From the NCBI GenBank assembly GCA_052289195.1, contig DAWAJD010000008.1, positions 1-63,658 of the forward strand: a DNA stretch of 63,658 nt. The letters are read 5' to 3'. The stretch comes from UBA4644 sp900555855. Its GTDB lineage: Bacteria > Bacillota > Clostridia > Oscillospirales > Butyricicoccaceae. The translations under genes were made by a program, and so were the position numbers. This document shows, in pieces, positions 44,582-52,442 of this stretch; position 1 is the stretch's first letter, and every line of letters starts with the position of its first letter. The notes beneath the pieces were generated by a model. That model was not told the DNA's origin. It did not search any database and worked only from the letters and a program-made list of their open reading frames with translations.

Positions 44582-46060
44582 ATGGTCAATTCCGATTTCA
44601 GCAGCAAATTTCTGAAGAAGGGCATCACCTTTGACGATGTCCTCCTGATCCCGGCGGAAAGCAGCGTTACGCCGGACCAGGTGGATCTCTCCGCCCGGCT
44701 CACCAAAACGATCCGCCTGAACATCCCGCTGATCTCCGCCGCCATGGATACCGTGACGGAGGCCGCTATGGCCATTGCCATCGCCCGGGAGGGCGGCATC
44801 GGCGTCATTCACAAGAGCATGCCCATCGAGATGCAGGCCGATCATGTGGACCGGGTCAAGCGCTCGGAAAACGGCGTGATCAACCGCCCCTTCTATCTTT
44901 CACCGGAGCATACGCTGGCCGACGCCGACGCGCTCATGGGAAAATACCGGATCTCCGGCGTCCCCATCTGCAAGGACGGCCGTCTGGTGGGCATCCTCAC
45001 CAACCGGGATCTGAAGTTTGAAGAGGATTTTTCCCGGCCCTGCGGCGAGGTCATGACCTGCAAAAACCTGATCACCGCCCCGGTGAACACCTCTCTGGCA
45101 GAGGCGAAAAAGATCCTGGGGGCCCACAAGATCGAGAAGCTCCCGCTGGTGGACGAAAACTTTGCCCTGAAGGGCCTGATCACCATCAAGGACATTGAAA
45201 AGGCCGTAAAATATCCCAACACCGCCCGGGACGCGCAGGGCCGTCTGCTGTGTGCCGCCGCCATCGGCGTCACCGGGGATGTGCTGGAGCGGGCCGGCAC
45301 GCTGCTGCAGGCCGGCGCGGATGTGCTGGTGCTGGATTCGGCCCACGGCCATTCCCATAATATCCTCACCTGCTTGCAGAAGGTCAAGGCCGCCTATCCC
45401 GGCGCCCAGATCATCGCCGGCAATGTGGCCACCGCCGAGGGGGCAAAGGCCCTGATCGACGCCGGGGCAGACTGCGTCAAGGTGGGCATCGGACCCGGCT
45501 CCATCTGCACCACCCGCGTGGTCTCCGGCATCGGCGTCCCTCAGATCACGGCCATCTACGACGCCGCCTGCGAGGCCCAGAAGAAGGGCATCCCCGTCAT
45601 TGCAGACGGCGGCATCAAATATTCCGGCGACATCGTCAAGGCGCTGGCCGCCGGCGGCGATGTGGTGATGATGGGCTCGCTGCTGGCCGGCTGCGAGGAG
45701 AGCCCAGGCGATACGGAGATCTTCCAGGGCCGCCGCTTCAAGGTCTATCGTGGTATGGGCAGTCTGGCTGCCATGAACAAGGGCTCCGGCGACCGGTATT
45801 TCCAGTCCGGCTCCAAAAAATTCGTGCCCGAGGGCGTGGAGGGCCGCGTCCCCTATAAGGGACCGGTGAGCGACACCGTCTTCCAGCTCATGGGCGGCCT
45901 GCGCTCCGGCATGGGCTACTGCGGAACGCCCACCATCCCCGAGCTGCAGCAGAGAGGACAGTTTATCCAGATCTCCTCCGCCGGCCTGAAGGAGAGCCAT
46001 CCCCACGACATCTACATCACCAAGGAGGCCCCCAACTATTCCATCAATCCCGACGCATAA
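44582..46060 (+). CDS. guaB: Inosine-5'-monophosphate dehydrogenase
   Basis: A 492-residue IMP dehydrogenase, the NAD-dependent step from IMP to XMP in guanine nucleotide synthesis. The catalytic Cys309 is in GPGSICTTR. Two CBS domains are inserted (about 95-220; GKYRISGVPICKDGRLVG), and the flap motif region MGSLAAMNKGSGDRY is present. ATG was taken after GGGGGTAAAGCAC; a GTG upstream is possible but gives a shorter RBS. Followed by a DUF5662 gene. Confidence 0.97.
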   Translation: MVNSDFSSKFLKKGITFDDVLLIPAESSVTPDQVDLSARLTKTIRLNIPLISAAMDTVTEAAMAIAIAREGGIGVIHKSMPIEMQADHVDRVKRSENGVINRPFYLSPEHTLADADALMGKYRISGVPICKDGRLVGILTNRDLKFEEDFSRPCGEVMTCKNLITAPVNTSLAEAKKILGAHKIEKLPLVDENFALKGLITIKDIEKAVKYPNTARDAQGRLLCAAAIGVTGDVLERAGTLLQAGADVLVLDSAHGHSHNILTCLQKVKAAYPGAQIIAGNVATAEGAKALIDAGADCVKVGIGPGSICTTRVVSGIGVPQITAIYDAACEAQKKGIPVIADGGIKYSGDIVKALAAGGDVVMMGSLLAGCEESPGDTEIFQGRRFKVYRGMGSLAAMNKGSGDRYFQSGSKKFVPEGVEGRVPYKGPVSDTVFQLMGGLRSGMGYCGTPTIPELQQRGQFIQISSAGLKESHPHDIYITKEAPNYSINPDA

Positions 46061-46093
46061 GCCCGGGATCCGGCCAGGAAGGAGACGGCGGAC

Positions 46094-46645
46094 TTGCACA
46101 TCTGGAAGCATTTTCAGACCATCACCCGGCACAGACATGCCGTCCTGCGGCATTGCTTTCGGGCGGGCATCGGGCTTCAGGGGCTGACCCACGACCTTTC
46201 CAAATACAGCCCCGCCGAGTTTTGGACGGCGGCGAAGTATTATCAGGGCGACCGCAGCCCCAACGACCGGGAGCGGGAGGAAAAGGGCTATTCTGCCGTC
46301 TGGATGCATCATAAGGGCCGCAACAGGCACCATTATGAATACTGGACGGATTACAGCCTGCAGACCCGCCGCCCTGCGCCGGTGAAGATGCCCCTGCGCT
46401 ATGTGGTGGAGATGTTCTGCGACCGGGTGGCCGCCTGCAAGATCTATCAGGGGCCGCGCTATACGGCAGAAAGCCCGTGGAATTACTTTCTGCGCATCCG
46501 GGGCCGGGGCTTGATGCATCCGGAGACGGAGGCCCTGCTGGAGACGCTGCTGCAGATGCTCCGGGACAAGGGCGAGACCGAGACCTTCCGCTATATCCGC
46601 ACGCAGCTGCTGCCCCGGGGCAGCTATGGCGCGGCACAGAAATAG
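46094..46645 (+). CDS. DUF5662 family protein
   Basis: A 183-residue protein with many conserved histidines: HRHAVLRHCFRAG, LTHDLSKYSPAEF and WMHHKGRNRHHYEYW. The pattern looks like a metal-binding or HD-phosphohydrolase-like fold and matches DUF5662. Start TTG with AAGGAG upstream. It follows guaB by 33 bp and could share its transcript. Function unknown. Confidence 0.8.
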   Translation: MHIWKHFQTITRHRHAVLRHCFRAGIGLQGLTHDLSKYSPAEFWTAAKYYQGDRSPNDREREEKGYSAVWMHHKGRNRHHYEYWTDYSLQTRRPAPVKMPLRYVVEMFCDRVAACKIYQGPRYTAESPWNYFLRIRGRGLMHPETEALLETLLQMLRDKGETETFRYIRTQLLPRGSYGAAQK

Positions 46646-46656
46646 ACAGAAAAAAA

Positions 46657-46685
46657 GCCCCCTCCGCGCGTTGCGGAGGGGGTTT
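46657..46685. terminator. Bidirectional terminator between the DUF5662 gene and upp
   Basis: GCCCCCTCCGC / GCGGAGGGGG stem, short loop. On the minus strand the A-run at 46650 gives TTTTTT. It serves the convergent upp operon end. Confidence 0.8.
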
Positions 46686-46710
46686 CTGCATGATTTCGCT
46701 TTATTTTGCG

Positions 46711-47340
46711 TTATTTTGTGCCGAAGATCCGGTCGCCGGCGTCGCCCAGGCCGGGGACGATATAGCCGTGGTCATTGAGCTTTTCGTCCACGGCGCCCAC
46801 ATAGATATCCACATCGGGATGGTTCTTCTGGATGCGGGCGATGCCCTCGGGCACGGCCACCAGCACCAGCAGCTTGATATTGGTGCAGCCCCGGGCCTTC
46901 ATCTCCTGAATGGCGGCGTCGGCAGAGCCGCCGGTGGCGAGCATGGGATCCACGATCATGATCTCCCGCTCCGCCACATCCTTGGGCAGCTTGCAGAAGT
47001 ATACATGGGGCTCCAGCGTTTCCTCGTCACGATACATACCGATATGGCCCACGCGGGCAGAGGGCACCATGCGCAAAACGCCGTCTACCAGACCAAGGCC
47101 GGCCCGGAGGATGGGCACCACCGCCAGCTTTTTGCCGGCCAGCGTAGGCTCCTCCGCCGTGCAGATGGGAGTCTCCACTTCCTTGGTGGTCAGGGGCAGG
47201 TCGCGGGTGGCTTCGTAGGCGATCAGCATGCCGATCTCGGAGACCAGCTCCCGGAAGTCCTTGACGCTGGTGTTCTTGTCGCGCAGGATGGTGAGCTTGT
47301 GGGCCACCAGGGGATGATCCATGACATAAACTTTGCTCAT
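46711..47340 (-). CDS. upp: Uracil phosphoribosyltransferase
   Basis: A 209-residue UPRTase that makes UMP from uracil and PRPP. The PRPP loop is IMIVDPMLATGGSADAAI and the uracil site is in YIVPGLGDAGDRIFGTK. Full length. Final gene of tsaE-tsaB-rpiB-upp, with RBS AAGGAG 7 bp upstream of the ATG. It pairs functionally with the uracil permease gene at 52443. Confidence 0.98.
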   Translation of the reverse strand: MSKVYVMDHPLVAHKLTILRDKNTSVKDFRELVSEIGMLIAYEATRDLPLTTKEVETPICTAEEPTLAGKKLAVVPILRAGLGLVDGVLRMVPSARVGHIGMYRDEETLEPHVYFCKLPKDVAEREIMIVDPMLATGGSADAAIQEMKARGCTNIKLLVLVAVPEGIARIQKNHPDVDIYVGAVDEKLNDHGYIVPGLGDAGDRIFGTK

Positions 47341-47394
47341 AAGTAAGACTCCTTCTATCTATGAAATTTTTGAGATCCGTGTGATGTGCGGGGG

Positions 47395-47832
47395 TTATTT
47401 TTCCAGCGCGGAGATCATGTCCACCCGGGTCTGGTGCCGTCCGCCCAGGAAGGAGGCGGCCAGCCAGGTGTCTGCAATGCGCATGGCAAGGCCAGGGCCC
47501 ACCGTGCGCTCGCCCAGGCAGAGGATGTTGGAATCGTTGTGTTCCCGGGTGGCCTGCGCCGTAAAGCAGTCGGAGACGGCGGCGGCCCGGATGCCGGGAA
47601 TCTTGTTGGCGGCGATGCTCATGCCGATGCCCGTGCCGCAGACCAGAATGCCCAGGTCTGCCTTGCCCTCCGCCACCATGCGGGCGACCTTTTCCGCATA
47701 GACCGGGTAATGACAGGAGGCTGTGTCGTAAGTTCCGCAATCCTCGATCTGATAGCCCTGCTCCTGCAGGTGCTGCTTCAGCGTCTCCTTGAGAGAATAT
47801 CCGCCGTGATCGGCGCCTAATGCAAGCTTCAT
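47395..47832 (-). CDS. rpiB: Ribose-5-phosphate isomerase B
   Basis: A 145-residue RpiB/LacA-family enzyme that interconverts ribose-5-phosphate and ribulose-5-phosphate. LALGADHGGYSLKE, CGTGIGMSIAANKIPGIRAA and HNDSNILCLGERTVG are the family blocks; the catalytic Cys is in VCGTGIG. Its ATG overlaps the tsaB stop (ATGA), so it is coupled. Ribose-5-phosphate also feeds PRPP used by upp next door. Confidence 0.96.
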   Translation of the reverse strand: MKLALGADHGGYSLKETLKQHLQEQGYQIEDCGTYDTASCHYPVYAEKVARMVAEGKADLGILVCGTGIGMSIAANKIPGIRAAAVSDCFTAQATREHNDSNILCLGERTVGPGLAMRIADTWLAASFLGGRHQTRVDMISALEK

Positions 47833-48452
47833 GATCCCATCCGTTCCTTTCTCATTCGTTCTGCCTGCGTCATCCGGAGATACGCAGGGATGATCTCGTG
47901 GCAGGTCTGCAGCGTGCCGCCGCAGGCCATCTCCCAGGCGGCTTTTGCCGCGCCGGAGGCGGCGCAGCAGTCCCGGAGAATGATCGTGCAGCCCTGTTCC
48001 CGGGCGGCCTGCTCCAGCTGCGCGTCGGAGCCGACGGCGTCCTCCGTCAGACGGACCACCCGGCCCTGCTCCCGCCGGAAGAGGGCATAGTAGCTCTCGC
48101 CCTGCCGGGCCCGGAGGGAGCAGCAAAGCACGCCGTCCTCTTCGGCGTCCCACGCCATGGCCAGCAGGGAGGAAACGCCGGCGCAGGGCTTGTCCAGCGC
48201 CCAGCCAAATCCCTTCACCGCCGCCGCGCCGATGCGGATGCCGGTAAAGGAGCCGGGGCCGATGACGGCGGCAAAGGCGTCCACCGACTGCAGCGTCAGC
48301 CCGTTGGCTTCCAGCAGCCCATGGCAGAGGGGCAGCAGCAGGCGGCTGTGGTCCAGCATGGAATCCTGCGCCGCCGCGGCCAGCAGCGCGCCGTCCTGCA
48401 GCAGAGCGCAGGAGGCGGTCCGGCCGGAGGTATCAATGGCAAGGATCAGCAT
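47829..48452 (-). CDS. tsaB: tRNA threonylcarbamoyladenosine biosynthesis protein TsaB
   Basis: A 207-residue TsaB, the ASKHA-fold partner that joins TsaD/TsaE in making t6A on tRNA. LAIDTSGRTASCALLQDG and VIGPGSFTGIRIGAAAVKG are the family hallmarks. The start ATG overlaps the tsaE end by 7 bp. TsaD is not in this window. The end PAYLRMTQAER is typical. Confidence 0.95.
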   Translation of the reverse strand: MLILAIDTSGRTASCALLQDGALLAAAAQDSMLDHSRLLLPLCHGLLEANGLTLQSVDAFAAVIGPGSFTGIRIGAAAVKGFGWALDKPCAGVSSLLAMAWDAEEDGVLCCSLRARQGESYYALFRREQGRVVRLTEDAVGSDAQLEQAAREQGCTIILRDCCAASGAAKAAWEMACGGTLQTCHEIIPAYLRMTQAERMRKERMGS

Positions 48453-48868
48453 AATATCACCCGGATCTCCCGTTCGTTGTCGCCCAGCCGGGAAAAGCGG
48501 ATCTCCGCCGTCCCCGGAGGGAAGGCCCCGGGGCAGTTTTCGCTCCATTCGCAGACGCAGAGGGCGCCGGAGGCCAGATAGTCCTCCCAGCCGATGTCCA
48601 GCAGGGCTTCAGCGTCCGGCAGGCGATACAGATCAAAATGGCAGAGCTTTCGCGGGCCGGGGTATTCGTTGACGATGGTATAGGTGGGGGAGCTTACCGG
48701 GCCGCGGCAGCCCAGCCCCCGGGCAAGGCCCCGGACAAAGGCCGTCTTGCCCATGCCAAGGCCGCCGTAAAGCGCCACGGCAGGCGCGGCGGAAAGGGTC
48801 TGCGCCAGCGCTTCGCCCAGCGCCTCCGTCTCCGCTGCGGAGCAGGTGCGGTATGCTGTTTCGGTCAA
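48446..48868 (-). CDS. tsaE: tRNA threonylcarbamoyladenosine biosynthesis ATPase TsaE
   Basis: A 140-residue P-loop ATPase. Walker A is ALYGGLGMGKTAFVRGLA; SSPTYTIVNEYPG and HFDLYRLPDAEALLDIGWED are the TsaE blocks. First gene of the tsaE-tsaB-rpiB-upp unit, whose genes mostly overlap. Confidence 0.96.
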   Translation of the reverse strand: MTETAYRTCSAAETEALGEALAQTLSAAPAVALYGGLGMGKTAFVRGLARGLGCRGPVSSPTYTIVNEYPGPRKLCHFDLYRLPDAEALLDIGWEDYLASGALCVCEWSENCPGAFPPGTAEIRFSRLGDNEREIRVILC

Positions 48869-48899
48869 AACTCCCTACCTCCCCATTTTATTCTGCCAT

Positions 48900-48905
48900 A
48901 GTATA
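48900..48905 (-). promoter_or_regulatory. Probable -10 element of the tsaE operon
   Basis: TATACT on the minus strand, 32 bp upstream of tsaE; the -35 at 17 bp (TTTCAA) is weak. Confidence 0.45.
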
Positions 48906-48967
48906 GCACGCATTTTTCCGTTTGAAAAGGGAATTCTGAATCTTTTTTTAGTTTTTGCCGTCCTTTC

Positions 48968-48996
48968 TTGCATAAAGACAGGGGGAATGGTAGAAT
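48968..48996 (+). promoter_or_regulatory. Promoter of the rodA-like gene
   Basis: TTGCAT, 17-bp spacer, TAGAAT, 35 bp before the ATG at 49031. Divergent from the tsaE operon. Confidence 0.7.
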
Positions 48997-49030
48997 AGCA
49001 GAAGGAAAGCAACGCGAAAGGAGGGAGCGC

Positions 49031-50167
49031 ATGCTGCGAAGAGCCTGGGGGAGCGTCTGCCGCTATCTGAAGCAGACGGATACGCTGCTGATGGTGCTGT
49101 CGCTTTTGATCTGCGCCTGCGGACTGGTGCTGATCTTCAGCGGCTGCCAGAGCGTCAAGAAGGTGAACCCGCAGCGGCTGATCCTGATCCAGTGTATCGG
49201 CATCGCCGCAGGCTTTGTGGGCATGATCATCCTGTCCTTCTGCGATTTTGAGCGGTTCCCATGGCTCTGGATCCCGGCGGCGCTCTTTAATGTGGCCTTT
49301 CAGCTTTCGCTGAAGTGGCTGGGCAAGGATGTGGGCGGCAACAAAAGCTGGATCCCCCTGGGCGGTATCAACATCCAGCCCGGCGAGGTGGGCAAGGTCA
49401 TCTTTATCTACACCATGGCCAGCCATATGGCCCTGCTGAAGGACAGAAAGAATCATTTTCTCAGTATATTGCAGCTGACGCTGCACATGGCCGTCACGGC
49501 CGGGGCGGTGTTTATCATCTCCCGGGATCTGGGCGTGACGCTGATGTATCCGCTGATCTTTATCACCATGCTGCTGATCTATGGCGTCTCCCTCTGGTGG
49601 ATGGGGGCGGCCGGCCTTTGTGCGGCGGCGGCGATGCCGGTGCTCTGGCACTTTATGGATCAGGGCCACCGGGAGCGGATCCTGGTGGTGTTTGACCCGG
49701 CCATCTCGGAAAAGCGGGCTTGGCACGCCAAGCAGACGGTCATGGCCATCTCCAACGGCCAGCTCACCGGCGACGGCTATCTCCACGGGGCCCGGACCCA
49801 GGGGGGCTGGATCCCGGAGGCCCACTGCGATTCCATCTTCGCCGTCTGCGCGGAGGAGTTTGGCTTTATCGGGGCCATGGTGCTGCTGGCGCTGCTGACG
49901 GCGCTGGTGCTGCGGATCTTTTATGACTGCTGGCGCGCCACAGATACCTTCAGCGCCATGGTCTGCGCCGGCGTTGGGGGGATGTTCCTCTGGCAGATCG
50001 CCATCAATGTGACCATGAATCTGGGAGTCTTCCCGGTGATCGGGCTGACGCTGCCGCTGGTCAGCTCCGGTGGAAGCTCCGTGCTGATCACGCTGGCCTC
50101 GCTGGGGCTGGTCTGCGGGGCGGTGCGGCGCATCAAGCCCACCTGGATCCGCTCAGAAAACGACTGA
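49031..50167 (+). CDS. rodA: SEDS-family peptidoglycan polymerase, RodA/FtsW type
   Basis: A 378-residue integral membrane protein with about ten helices. The SEDS landmarks are present: GGNKSWIPLGGINIQPGEVGK, SRDLGVTLMYPL (the conserved Asp of the polymerase), DSIFAVCAEEFGFIG and PLVSSGGSSVLITLASLGLV. The mid-protein run GYLHGARTQGGWIPEAHCD is also typical. ATG behind AAAGGAGGG. It should polymerise glycan strands with a class B PBP that is not in this window. RodA versus FtsW cannot be fixed from sequence; the lack of division neighbours favours RodA. Confidence 0.9.
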   Translation: MLRRAWGSVCRYLKQTDTLLMVLSLLICACGLVLIFSGCQSVKKVNPQRLILIQCIGIAAGFVGMIILSFCDFERFPWLWIPAALFNVAFQLSLKWLGKDVGGNKSWIPLGGINIQPGEVGKVIFIYTMASHMALLKDRKNHFLSILQLTLHMAVTAGAVFIISRDLGVTLMYPLIFITMLLIYGVSLWWMGAAGLCAAAAMPVLWHFMDQGHRERILVVFDPAISEKRAWHAKQTVMAISNGQLTGDGYLHGARTQGGWIPEAHCDSIFAVCAEEFGFIGAMVLLALLTALVLRIFYDCWRATDTFSAMVCAGVGGMFLWQIAINVTMNLGVFPVIGLTLPLVSSGGSSVLITLASLGLVCGAVRRIKPTWIRSEND

Positions 50168-50216
50168 ACGCCGCGCCCGCAGCTCCGGAAAAAGAAATCC
50201 TCAATGCGCGCATGAA

Positions 50217-50247
50217 AAACGGCAGGCACTTTATGTGCCTGCCGTTT
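50217..50247 (-). terminator. Terminator of the NlpC/P60 gene
   Basis: Perfect 13-bp inverted repeat AAACGGCAGGCAC / GTGCCTGCCGTTT with a 5-nt loop; on the minus strand it ends GCCGTTTTTC. It could also end the convergent rodA transcript. Confidence 0.82.
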
Positions 50248-50256
50248 GATGATGCT

Positions 50257-51216
50257 TTAATCGCTGAGGACGCGGCCGCAGCCGATGTAATGGGTCAGAT
50301 AATAGTCGGAATCCAGATCGTCATACCGGACGCCCTTTCCGGGAGAAGCGGCATGGATGAACTCATTATCACCCACATAGATGCCCACATGGCCCACCTT
50401 GGTGCTGCCCTTCTTCTGGGAGAAAAAGATCAGATCACCCACCTGAAGCTCCGATTTGGAGATGCTGACCGCCTTGGTATACTGGGTGGCGGAGGAATGG
50501 GAAAGGGAGATTCCAAACTGGGAAAACACATGCATGGTAAAGCCGGAGCAGTCAAAGCCGCTTTTCGTGCTTCCGCCGTAAACATATTTGCAGCCCAGCA
50601 GCGTGGCGGCGTAGTCGATGATCTCCTGCCGCGTGCCGGTGGCGGCCGCAGCCGTCCCGCCGGAGGATTTAGCGGCGGAGGAGCCGGAGGAAGAAGCGGT
50701 GGAAGCAGAAGATGTGCCGTAATTGCCTGCAAAGGCGACCACCTCTACATATTCCGGAGAGACATAACCGGTCTTGCCGTCATACTGAACCTTGAACCAG
50801 CCGGAGTTGATGCCGATGATCTTGGCCACAACGCCGGAGGACAGCTTGGAGAGGACATTGTGCTCCGTGCCGGGGCCTGTGCGCAGATTCAGGGAGGAGG
50901 AAGCCGTCACCTTCGCGCCGCCGCAGACGATGTTCATCACAGGCTGCGTCTCGATATACTGGGCGCTCATATAGCCAACATCGCCGTCGTAGGCCACCTG
51001 ATACCAGTCGTCCTTCTGATCCAGAACGGCCACCCGGGTGCCGTTGTAGAGCTTGTCCAGAACGGCGCTCTCGGTGGAGGGCTCCTGCCGGAAATTGACG
51101 GCGGAGGCGGTATTGACGGTGCCGCCCTGCACATCAAAGGCAAAGGCGGAGACTGCCATGGCGGCGGAAACGACGCCTGCGGCAAAAATGGTTCGGATGA
51201 TCGGTTTGATGCTCAC
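50257..51216 (-). CDS. Secreted NlpC/P60 peptidoglycan hydrolase with two SH3 domains
   Basis: A 319-residue exported hydrolase. A signal peptide covers about residues 1-22 (IKPIIRTIFAAGVVSAAMAV), then two bacterial SH3 domains (about 30-90 and 105-165; NFRQEPSTESAVLDKLYNG, LNLRTGPGTEHNVLSKLSSG). A Ser/Thr/Ala linker precedes the NlpC/P60 domain with Cys223 (FDCSGFTMHVF), His276 (VGHVGIYVGD) and His288. It cuts D-Glu to diamino acid links in wall peptides. Start is GTG with AAGGAG at 7 bp. It lies 31 bp downstream of a small conserved gene in the same unit. Confidence 0.95.
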   Translation of the reverse strand: MSIKPIIRTIFAAGVVSAAMAVSAFAFDVQGGTVNTASAVNFRQEPSTESAVLDKLYNGTRVAVLDQKDDWYQVAYDGDVGYMSAQYIETQPVMNIVCGGAKVTASSSLNLRTGPGTEHNVLSKLSSGVVAKIIGINSGWFKVQYDGKTGYVSPEYVEVVAFAGNYGTSSASTASSSGSSAAKSSGGTAAAATGTRQEIIDYAATLLGCKYVYGGSTKSGFDCSGFTMHVFSQFGISLSHSSATQYTKAVSISKSELQVGDLIFFSQKKGSTKVGHVGIYVGDNEFIHAASPGKGVRYDDLDSDYYLTHYIGCGRVLSD

Positions 51217-51246
51217 GGTAACGCTCCTTCCAGGGTAGGGGGTGAT

Positions 51247-51549
51247 TTATTTTCCGCTCAGCGCCCTTTCCAGCCAGATGGAGCCCAACTCCATGGCGTC
51301 GTAGAGTCCCTCCCGCTCAGCGGATTTCACCACGCGGTCTTTTGAACTGATCTCAGGATCGGTATACTGCAGCTGAATGGCCACCTTCTTTGCCAGAGAG
51401 TAGCCTTCCTTCTGCTCGGCCGAAAGGATCTGGAGCATGATGATGTATTTGTCGCTCATGCTGCCATAATAAATGATGGCGTCTTTTCTCATCAGGGGAC
51501 GGCCTTTGTAGGTCAAGGGCAAGGCGCCGTTTTTCCCGGTAGCTTCCAT
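51247..51549 (-). CDS. Conserved hypothetical protein, about 100 residues
   Basis: A soluble 100-residue protein starting MEATGKNGALPLTYKGRPL and ending LYDAMELGSIWLERALSGK. I have seen similar small Clostridia proteins with no named function but do not recognise a domain. The ATG is behind CGGAGG. It has a strong promoter at 51573-51601 and lies upstream of the NlpC/P60 gene, 31 bp apart, so the two may be co-transcribed. Confidence 0.75.
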   Translation of the reverse strand: MEATGKNGALPLTYKGRPLMRKDAIIYYGSMSDKYIIMLQILSAEQKEGYSLAKKVAIQLQYTDPEISSKDRVVKSAEREGLYDAMELGSIWLERALSGK

Positions 51550-51572
51550 ATAGAATACCTCCGATTGCATTT

Positions 51573-51601
51573 AGTATAACAAAATTGATTACAAAAGTCA
51601 A
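51573..51601 (-). promoter_or_regulatory. Promoter of the small conserved gene and NlpC/P60 gene
   Basis: TTGACT, 17-bp spacer, TATACT on the minus strand, 24 bp before the ATG at 51549. Confidence 0.78.
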
Positions 51602-51629
51602 ACAAAATGGTTACAAAAAATAAACAAAA

Positions 51630-51658
51630 ATGCCGCTCGTTTTTTGTCGCAGCGGCAT
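51630..51658 (-). terminator. Terminator of ireB
   Basis: ATGCCGCT / AGCGGCAT stem; on the minus strand the loop includes ACAAAAAACG and the stem is followed by TTTTTGTTTATTTTTTG. Confidence 0.8.
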
Positions 51659-51692
51659 GAACTGGGGGAGAGCCCGGCGATCCCGGCAAGGC

Positions 51693-51938
51693 TCAGTCGG
51701 CAAGATAATGCCGGACCAGCTCCTGAAGCAGCTCGTCCCGATCCAGCTTGCGGATCAGCGTCCGCGCGTTGTTGTGGTTGGTGATATAGGTGGGATCCTC
51801 GGAGAGAATATAGCCGACGATCTGATTGATGGGGTTATAGCCCTTTTCCCGCAGGGCGTCGTAGACCGCCGTAAGGATCTGCTTCATTTCCAGATCTGCA
51901 TCGTCGCTGACCCGGAATTTACGGGTACCGTCGAACAT
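51693..51938 (-). CDS. ireB: IreB-family regulatory phosphoprotein (UPF0297)
   Basis: An 81-residue protein with the UPF0297/IreB blocks MKQILTAVYDALREKGYNPI, QIVGYILSEDPTYITNH and NNARTLIRKLDRDELLQEL. In Enterococcus faecalis IreB is a phosphorylation target of the PASTA kinase IreK. In most Clostridia it is followed by ruvX and a DUF1292 gene; here it is alone with its own terminator. Start ATG behind GGAGGTGG; a GTG 9 bp upstream is less likely. Confidence 0.93.
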   Translation of the reverse strand: MFDGTRKFRVSDDADLEMKQILTAVYDALREKGYNPINQIVGYILSEDPTYITNHNNARTLIRKLDRDELLQELVRHYLAD

Positions 51939-52205
51939 AATATCCACCTCCGCATCAAATTACAACTTATTATACAGCATCCTGCTGTCAAAGTAAAGGA
52001 AAAAGCGTCGGATTTTGCGAAAAGCGCGGCGGCCTTTGCCGCGCCGGGCGGGCCGGCGGCGGGGGAAAGGACAGCTTTTTGTGGAGCTTTACCAAACCGG
52101 GCGCGCAGGAACCGCCGGCAAAGACAAGCTGCACAGGAAAAAACAGAGGGGGCAAAGCGTTTCCTGTCCATGTTTCACCAAATTGCGAAAAATGGAAAAA
52201 GGGGC

Positions 52206-52234
52206 TTGCAAATCCTGTTTCGTTCATGTATGAT
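52206..52234 (+). promoter_or_regulatory. uraA promoter
   Basis: TTGCAA, 17-bp spacer, TATGAT. The transcript would carry a leader of about 200 nt before uraA. The 270 bp before it (51939-52205) show no gene. Confidence 0.7.
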
Positions 52235-52369
52235 ACCAAAAGAAAATTCGGGAAGAGGTGAGGCAAAGTGGCGCACAGCGGCGGAACGATCCGGAAGGTC
52301 TGTGGAACGCGGGGGCAGCTGTCCCGGCGGCGGAAGCTTTCTTTCTCTCCCTTTGCCGTTTCTTTTCGT

Positions 52370-52406
52370 GGCATTTCCATTGATTCAATGGAAGTGCCGT
52401 TTTTTT
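52370..52406 (+). terminator. Leader terminator (attenuator) before uraA
   Basis: GGCATTTCCATTGA pairs with TTCAATGGAAGTGCC, followed by seven T, all inside the uraA leader and 37 bp ahead of the ATG. Upstream, GGCAAAG (52262-52268) can pair with CTTTGCC (52351-52357), a possible alternative or anti-antiterminator structure. Attenuation is inferred; PyrR is the known regulator of this type for uracil permease genes, but I cannot see its binding-loop consensus. Confidence 0.72.
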
Positions 52407-52442
52407 ATGTTTGTTTTTGAAAAATATAGAGGAGGATGAATC

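Noticed and set aside
52235..52440. Purine riboswitch in the uraA leader
   Set aside because: The conserved core of purine aptamers (TATAA...TAATATGG and GTTTCTACC-like ends) is not present.
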